Below are positions 57,038 through 64,000 of a stretch of DNA of 64,000 nucleotides, piece by piece. Under the pieces are notes generated by a model that was not told the DNA's origin, searched no databases, and saw only the letters and a program-made list of their open reading frames with translations. The stretch is from the NCBI GenBank assembly GCA_946902985.2, contig OX336389.2:175036704-175100703 (forward strand), in the 5' to 3' direction. Each line of letters opens with the position of its first letter. The first letter of the stretch is position 1. This stretch comes from Meconema thalassinum. Its lineage: Eukaryota; Arthropoda; Insecta; Orthoptera; Tettigoniidae. The position numbers were made by a program, and so were the translations under genes.

Positions 57038-60000
57038 GGTAGATTCCCCTGAGACGTAACCAGATTACGGTAGTACTCACGTTACCAAAATGGTAAATAT
57101 TACACTCAGGTCCCAAGCACCATTTTTTTTTATTTTTTAACATTTTTTATGGTGTTCACGACAATTTTTAGACATAGGTACACGTAAAGGCGGAAATACT
57201 GCCAAAAGGAAAGGAAGTAATCCCACGGGCAGGCGTGAAAAGAGGGCCAAGAAATAGCCCACTGACCGCGCCGGGATACGATCCTAACACTCACCAGAAC
57301 TGTCCCGGAGACACAACCTTCATGGTGCCGGAAACAATTACTCTGGGTAAAAGGCGGTCTCCAAACCCGCAACCTTCTGAATACCAGGAATATAAGGTTG
57401 AGTAGATATCCAGTCCTAGAATAAGGATAATGGGAAAGCTAAGACTAATTGGGACAGTCCCACTAACAGCGGGTCATAAACGAAAAACAATACAATCGCC
57501 TCTGGCATCTGGTCACCAAATACGCGACTAGCGGACCAGACACACTCGCGTACAACGCATATGGGATTTCCGAAATGAAATGCCATGGCCTGTGGTTTGG
57601 ATTCCAAGTAAAACGGAAATCCCCTGGCGCATGAGCTACAAATCAACGGTCATATTAAACCACAAAGTTTTTTTTCTACAATGAGAGAGGCACTGCTAGC
57701 AATCATTATAGGCAGCAATCAGGTTCACACACACACACGTGCAGAAAACTAGGACGTGGGCAGAGCATGAAACAAATGAAAGCACACAACATCGTAATTC
57801 AACACCGTCGTATCAGCTGTAACATACTCCTCAATGAGCAAGACTGCTCGACGCAGACAAGCGAGCCAAAGCCTACTGGACAGAAATCAACACATCATTT
57901 ACGCCCGATTTAGAGACCCTATATCTTCCAAAATTACACTACGAGGGGAATTCAAAAACGTACAAACTCTACACAGGGATGTATGCTTTCATATGCGTAT
58001 CACACATCCACAGGAACATGCCATATTATATGCGGCACGGAAATGATTACACCAAGTCTTTACAGACAACCGGATTCGAACCCATGACCACACACCACAC
58101 GCGTACCAAAAACTAACTATCCAATGGTATTTTTGGTACACGGAACACAAGCAAAGACCACACTGGGAAAGCCCCAAGCCCTGTCACACAACGCAAACAT
58201 AAAACACAGAGAATGACATAAGGTCACGGGTCTGAGTTCCAGTGAAAATTTAGACGCAAAGGAGAACAGCTATTCAGGCGTCCAATCATACTGAAATTGG
58301 CCCATACAAGTGCATGAACAGGGAATACTACATTTCCTCCCACCAAAAGCCAGACATAAAATTTCGAATTACACCAGGCATAGAGGAATACATTTCACGA
58401 ACACAGGTAGGAAAATTTCGCAAGACACAGGTCTTAGAGAACAATGGCCACACGACGTCATTACCTAACTAGGGCGAATTGCTACATTAGGCTAGGAATC
58501 CAAAACAATGACCACACTTGCATACTTGCAGAATTGCACATACCAATTGCTGACTGCAGACTATTCACACTGCAATACTGCGGTGACGAGACACTATTGC
58601 GTATAGCCCGTGACCGTGAAATTACACACACATAACAATTATAACGCCATACATTTTTTTTCTCCACACTGCAAAATCATTTGGCAATGGACAAGACGTG
58701 ACACAGCGAAACTTATCTTGGGCCTATAGGGCACGGTCGCAAGGGCACGTTGGCAAGCCACGGGCGCCTTCTGCCCACAAAGGCGATACATATTAGGACT
58801 TAGCCTCATAACAGACCAACCGTCCGCGTGGTGTAGCGGAACGTAGTCACACACACACACACACGCACTCACCAATTAGGAGCGAACATAGGGACTTTGA
58901 GGAAACAGGACCTCCCCTTAATAACTTCTTTTCGCGATTCTATTCCCCAAATAAATCATTACAGATGACTAGCACATGACCAGTCGCGTTACGACCACTG
59001 GCCACATCTACACTGCAAATGGCCGACCAGATTAGGTAACGCAGCCCTACTATCCCAAGGCGCGGATAGAAAGCCAACATGGACCAAGGGAGGACGACAG
59101 GAGAACAGGCTACCAGCGTACCACCTTACTCCCCTCCCATAACCTTCTCACGCCCAACATAAACAACGCAACCACATCTACACGACCAAAAACAGATATA
59201 CTACATTACAGAACACACACAGGGGTTGATGGACTTCATGCGTTTAAAGAGCAGGCAAGCTACGCCTTGAGCCCCGTTGCACCGCCTGAGTATTAGGGGT
59301 GGCTCAGCAAACATTAAAAGAAGCATAATGCGCCTCTCCAAATGAGAGAGGAGGCCATAGATACATATTAACCATGCTTTAGTACTTAAGCTCTCCCGCA
59401 TGAAAGGAACATATGGTATTATGCCCCATCCTACACCTATCCGTACATGAAGGCAAAAACTTCATATCCAGACACATGCATGAGTATCCCATCCAATTAC
59501 CAGGGATTTTAATATCAAACCTGCATGAATTTTCTTATTTTTGCAATCCCGGGGATTACCTCCCCACTCCACTCACTATAGAAGCATCCCAGTGCCACCA
59601 CCGGTTCTAGGCCACCACTGACGTGGAACCCAAAGGTGCGCAAAACCCTTCCTACCATGCTTTAAGCCCACTCAACAAATAACTACCCCCAAATCCTAAT
59701 AACAGGGTACCTGACATTACAGACCCTACTAACACCTCCATTAAGGTAAAGAAGGCATTATTGCTGGGAAGCTGACATAGCGATGGTAGGCCAGAAGTAG
59801 CCTATGTACTTAGAAGATCTGCAACCCCGCTACACTGGAAATATTTCACATTTTACACAGAGGTTGAACCATTCACACAGGTTACGGCACATTTTTTTTC
59901 TCTCTTACAAAGGAATCTGATACGAACTGATGGTTGACAACGGTGTAAGCCGAAGGTCAGGAGGGACCACACTGGAGCAGAGCTGGGGAAGGCGATGTGG

Positions 60001-60587
60001 ACCCTTCCCCAGTTGGCTCATCAAATCACTGACCTGACCAAACAGACGAACTACGGAAGGTCAAAGCATTCGGGACCTGACACGGGCAAACATCGAGATC
60101 TAGGGGTGCATATTAGCCCATCCCCCTTGTCGGAGAACGTTACACCCACTATGTGTCACGGTCATCGAAGCCGAGATCTGCAGGGTGACTTTCTGAGGAT
60201 GGCGGGAGAAATAGCTCACTCAGCGCCGGCCTCGGGAACTATCCCTAGAGACGACCCCATATTATGACTAGACTGTTAGTTAAATTTACGTCAGTAGGAC
60301 TTCCATGGCGGGGAGTCAGACTCCTATTCGTCAGGAGTGAAGCAGGATCCAAGGGTTCAGCAGGACCAATCCTAGATCCGACAAGTCCTTACCCCGCGAG
60401 GTGAAGGTGAAGACCACGACGGTAATCGATAATGAAGAATGAAATATGAATATATATATATGGAATGTACGCGCTCATTCGGTCCTGCGCCCACGTAAAT
60501 GGACGACAACGGGTCGCCAGAGTTCTTAAATGAGTAGCATAGCGGGCACTCAAAAGGGTTCAGTGGGCCAACCCAGCAATGCCGATT

Positions 60588-60700
60588 AAGGCGAAGAGGA
60601 CTCCCCGGACGCTCACTTCCCGGAGGACACATGAATACAAATATTGCGGCCGACACAGGCGAAGAGGACTCCCCGGACGCTTTCTTCCCGGAGGATATTA
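60588..60700 (+). repeat. Tandem duplication, period about 65 bp
   Basis: 'ggcgaagaggactccccgga' followed by 'cgct.(a/t)cttcccggagga' occurs twice, starting near 60590 and 60656. Spacer sequences differ. Confidence 0.7.
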
Positions 60701-61293
60701 TGCCATTGGACCACACTGTCCAATGCCCACATAAATGGCGACGCAGCGGGCAGTCAATGGGCATTAAGAGAGGGGCATTGCGCGCCCCTCACAGGAGCCA
60801 AGTGGGCGGCTCACCTACGTCAAATAGGAACAGCACACGGTTATGAACACGAAAGTTACAGCGGGCGAAACGGTTAGCTTAGTGGCACCGTAAGGCGCCT
60901 GCGAATAGGTTAGTACTAGTATTAAGACCTAGAATAGATGTCGACAATAGTATTAAAACGGAGGGGACTACGAGGCATTGTTGGGTTCCGGTCCCGACAA
61001 TGTACTACAAGGGCGCCCCCGCGAGAGAAATCAAGCGGCCAGCCTCCATCTAAATTTTAGTACTTAAGTCATAGTGCCATGTTAAGGTCACTTAGATGTA
61101 AGCAAATTTACTGACAGCTGTTGCTAATAATAGCACAGCACATTTCGGCTTTAGAATAAGGTCCACTCGGCATGTAAATACAGAATAGTTTTACAGTTAA
61201 GTAATTTTATCAATAAGTTAAATAAGTAAGGTAAGACATAAGGTAACATAAACCTACATTTAAGGCATTTTTTTTTAATATATATAGATCACC

Positions 61294-61440
61294 GTGGAAT
61301 ATATCGGCACTCGGTGACTATAAATCCGTTACCGAGGTAAGCCCGACAATACTTAGGATAAACTAGATTAAGATAGGAATAATCAAAGTGGAATATATCG
61401 GCACCCGGTAACCACAATTCCGCTACCGGGGTAAGACCAA
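61294..61440 (+). repeat. Tandem hairpin repeat, period 95 bp
   Basis: Two copies (61294-61347, 61389-61440) share GTGGAATATATCGGCAC and end in GGTAAG. Each folds a hairpin: CUCGGU/ACCGAG in the first and CCCGGU/ACCGGG in the second, a compensatory U-A to C-G change. A partial third unit (cggcaccg...gggtaagcccgg) lies at about 61458-61490. Confidence 0.65.
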
Positions 61441-62103
61441 CTACATATTATTTACGGCATTACGGCACCGTATAGGGTAAGCCCGGCCTTGCAGCCAAGT
61501 AACATTAATCATGTTTTTTTTTTTCAGTAAAAGACCAGCTTCAACCAGTACTAATATGTTTTTTTTCTAAACCTCGCCATTTTTTTTTCACAGGCATCGT
61601 CACCAGATACAGAAAACTGGGGACAGGAATTTCACTGCCATATAGCAGTGGCATATTATTTACAGCATGCCATGATGTGTACTATTTTTTTTATTTTTTT
61701 CAACTTGCACTAATCCCGACACACTCGCAAACACTCACCACATTTTTCTTTTTCAGCTACACACTCTAAAATGAATCTGCACAGCAGGACTGGTGCCTGT
61801 GGGGTACCAGGCTTACTGGCAGATCAACTCAATTAAAACACATAAAGCGTCAAAATGTGACGCAGATTACGACAATGAGGGCGCAACCGGTTTGTGGCAG
61901 TGACTCTCATTGTCAAGTGTGAAAGCATTCACCCACAGAGGATGCTTCACAGGTTAGGTATTCAGCACACATACAAGCGGTACGACCACTATACCGTACC
62001 AAGAAGTGGCCGTACAGAATCAGCCGTGAGACGGCAAGAGTACGTACAGACGGGTAGCGTGCACGCGAGGTACCTCATGAAAACTATAATTATAAGGGAT
62101 TAG

Positions 62104-62232
62104 CGCGATTAAGTAGACATAAGGTCATTGTAAATTATAATTTTTCAGGATAAACTGTATACCATTATTCCACTAGACATAAGGTCATTGTAATTTATAA
62201 GTTTTTCAGGATAAGCTTTATACAATTATACA
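62104..62232 (+). repeat. Tandem duplication, period about 62 bp
   Basis: 'tagacataaggtcattgtaa' followed by 'atttttcaggataa' occurs at about 62112 and 62174. Each unit has a T-tract plus CAG that resembles a splice acceptor. Confidence 0.7.
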
Positions 62233-62887
62233 CTATATATATTTTTGTTTGTTCACCAAGATGCCAATGTCCATCATGTGTATGATTTGTTTTCTTTCAT
62301 TTTTCCTTCTTCTAACTTCCCCATTTGTCAGGGTGTTCCGTTTTTCCCACACAAATAAATACTTTTGAATATTTCCCTTAAATTATACCCTGGAACACCC
62401 ATTTTTCTATTTTCTTCTACCTTTCTTATTGCAGGGAGCATTTTTTCCCTAAGATGGGGCGGGCGAAGCAATCATCCGTTCGGCCCTGGGTTTTTCCTCC
62501 CTGCACAAATATGTGACACGTCACCATCAGAAACCATGTTTTTTTTTTTAACTAGCAATATGCCAGCAAATGCAAGGGCAATTTTTTTTTTACATATCGA
62601 ATTTATTTTAATGTTCAATTTTTCTCAAAATGTCAATTTTTTCCCAATGTTAATCAAATCTTTCGCAAATGTCAATTTTTTTTTGTTTGTTTTTTCACAA
62701 TGTCAATGTATACATATATATGTAAATCCCATAACCCTCCCCTCTGAACACGGGCTCACCTCACACCCACACTTCGATACGACGCCACCAGGAGATACGA
62801 GAGGGTTTTCCAGGACCACTACGTCAACATCCCAACTTCCAGTTCCGTTCCCGTTCGCGAGGACGCGAACAAATGAAGGAAGACTCT

Positions 62888-63748
62888 TGTACAGCATCCC
62901 AGGGGTATGCACCCCTTGGAGACCATCCCCCCAACATCTGGCTAAATCCCCTAAAATGGCAACCCTTGGAAAGCCGGGGCAACATCCATTAATACTGTAA
63001 GGACAGCTTGCTACTCCATAAAGCAGCTCAAGCCTTACGTAATCATTACACTCAGCGACATAGTACTAACTGGGCCAATACATTGCTGACAGGAGGGCGT
63101 CTGAAGGTATAAGAAGACGTCCTAATGAGGTCAAACTCTCTCTCCATTGTCAGTGCTCCATCGAGACGGCCGAGGCTACGCTGGTGTCAACCGAGGTGAG
63201 TCAGTCAATCGTGTTCAGAGTTCCTATTTATGTAACCTGCAACCCACAACTTGTATCACATTATAAACATAATTTCATTCCCTACAAGGGACTCACACAA
63301 AGAATATCACAGACCAATAAAACACTTGGTCCACACTCTACACTAGCATTACTGTTATACGCCTCTTTACATCCCAACGCCCTTCCTTATTCCCGTCACG
63401 TAAAGACGTGACAGACGGTAAGCCATTAGCGCTAACTCAGGTATCTTTGTGTTTCTCGAGCCGGCTGCCAGCAAGCAGCGCGTGCCACCCGGCTGATACG
63501 AGCAGAGTCGATTACATAACAAGCAGTCAGCTGAGCGACTAGTACAGCGACCCTTTGCAGTGGGTCCCATCCCCTCAAACACTACCACATTATTTATAGG
63601 AACGCCCCCTAGTTCCTAGCACACCACAACACACTACACAGGTCAGCTTGCCCTGTCAAGGGAAGCTACCCTCCTTTAGGCACAACCTCATAAATTAGTA
63701 CAGCAACTCTCCCTTTTAGATCCACCCCCAAATAAGGGATCTAAAACA
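62888..63748 (+). repeat. 3' LTR of pol-less element
   Basis: Same length (861 bp) as the 5' LTR and, by eye, the same sequence, including TATA-like, AATAAA and splice donor motifs. Implies a very recent insertion. Confidence 0.9.
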
Positions 63749-63870
63749 ATATCAGTGATCTTGAAGAAGAGAACATTACGCAAGTAGAGAAGGCTTTGTT
63801 TTGTCTGAAACGCAAAGCATCGACGAAACAAAAAACAATTAATGACTTTCTTACAAAAAAAGAGCAGTGA

Positions 63871-64000
63871 TAAAATGACATATGAAATCATATCGCGTAC
63901 ATCGTGGTTGCAATATTATTATGCCTCTATGAAGTCTACATGAAGAAATATGTCCAAATACAGTAACCGTACTTTATTATTTTTATTACTCAAATTTTTT
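63871..64000. other. Tigger 3' flank, no gene
   Basis: AT-rich continuation of the Tigger element after its transposase stop. The right terminal repeat is not reached. Confidence 0.5.

Larger units (their letters stand above)
56310..62887 (+). other. Non-coding interior of pol-less LTR element
   Basis: 6.6 kb with no ORF that resembles a protein family. It contains an embedded retrozyme unit (56846-57037), tRNA-like scraps near 57270 and 58060-58140, many T-tracts followed by AG that look like splice acceptors (about 56571, 61527, 61595, 61757), several short tandem duplications and a structured repeat at 61294-61490. It ends in a weak purine-rich tract (gaaggaaga, 62876-62884) before the right LTR. 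Confidence 0.6.
53747..63748 (+). mobile_element. 10-kb LTR element without pol
   Basis: Two 861-bp LTRs bound an 8.28-kb interior. TG...CA ends and a 4-bp duplication ATAT (53743-53746, 63749-63752) mark integrase-type insertion. The interior has no protease, RT, RNase H or integrase in any frame, only two ORFs of unknown family (54899-55324 and 55482-56309), followed by 6.6 kb of non-coding DNA. This resembles large retrotransposon derivatives, which move using proteins from a partner element. The partner is not identifiable here. Confidence 0.85.
52300..63870 (+). pseudogene. Tigger transposase, broken and interrupted
   Basis: The N terminus (52300) has the psq helix-turn-helix (KRLGLAPSTLNSIFAKENE) and CENPB-type second domain (ASNGWIARFEVRHG). 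The catalytic core is readable: VYNADETALFY, MLFVDNCAAHP and LQPLDLGVIK give the three acidic residues. Damage: a one-base deletion near 52585, in-frame TAA at 53007 and TAA at 53607. An acidic tail continues to 53746, where the LTR element enters. After 63752 the frame resumes (SDLEEENITQ, KALFCLKRK, KTINDFLTKK) to TGA 63868. The reading frame is kept across the insertion. Confidence 0.87.
51688..64000 (+). mobile_element. Tigger element, split by 10-kb LTR element
   Basis: The left end CAGTAGAACCTCGATGCATC follows a TA at 51686-51687. Inner repeats of 'gcatcg' fit the Tigger subterminal pattern. Transposase sequence runs 52300-53746 and resumes at 63749-63870 after the LTR insertion. The right end was not found before the window ends. 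Confidence 0.82.

Noticed and set aside
57834..58635. Short plus frames inside the LTR element as hidden pol
   Set aside because: No RT, RNase H or integrase motif in these or neighbouring frames.
62365..63000. 211-codon plus frame near the right LTR
   Set aside because: Runs from low-complexity T-rich DNA into the LTR; the LTR part is non-coding in the other copy.

Overview
The window is animal nuclear DNA, most likely from an insect with a large, transposon-rich genome. The evidence is a spliced host gene with GT-AG introns of several kb, a deep stack of nested transposons (RTE LINEs, Gypsy, Tc1, Tigger/pogo, hAT, Harbinger-like), many tRNA-derived SINEs and no bacterial-style operons. The short word TAGGCCTA recurs, and several SINE types look like ones I remember from orthopteroid insects. 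That placement is recall-based inference, not demonstrated.

Layout. 1-4.7 kb: mostly unannotatable DNA. 4.7-8.6 kb: a Harbinger-like element with an internal duplication, transposon fragments, and a 303-bp-period element carrying a complete type III hammerhead ribozyme. 8.6-13.2 kb: a Tigger-like element split by an RTE LINE with an intact 1,020-codon ORF. 13.3-25.1 kb: a SINE, then a minus-strand RTE LINE split by an intact Gypsy LTR retrotransposon. 26.3-29.1 kb: an RTE remnant split by a hAT-like element full of degenerate GC-rich repeats. 30.2-34.0 kb: a hAT element with a spliced, nearly intact transposase. 36.0-38.9 kb: Tigger > RTE > a 1.27-kb giant palindrome with type I hammerhead motifs on both arms. 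41.4-50.1 kb: three exons of a host alanine aminotransferase gene on the minus strand, with introns containing SINEs, a Tc1 element and a Harbinger-like MITE. 51.7-64 kb: a Tigger element split by a 10-kb LTR element with two equal-length, apparently identical LTRs, no recognisable pol, and two unfamiliar ORFs.

How it fits together. The only host gene I can support is alanine aminotransferase; its three exons join in phase and include the PLP-lysine motif. Almost everything else is mobile DNA at different stages of decay, and target-site duplications give the insertion order. The most unusual material is the ribozyme-bearing DNA. A retrozyme-like family appears twice: at 7.86-8.28 kb as a more-than-one-unit copy, and at 56.85-57.04 kb as a single unit whose ends fall at the predicted cleavage site, with two compensatory base-pair changes in stem III. 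The second system is the palindromic Penelope-like element with type I hammerheads.
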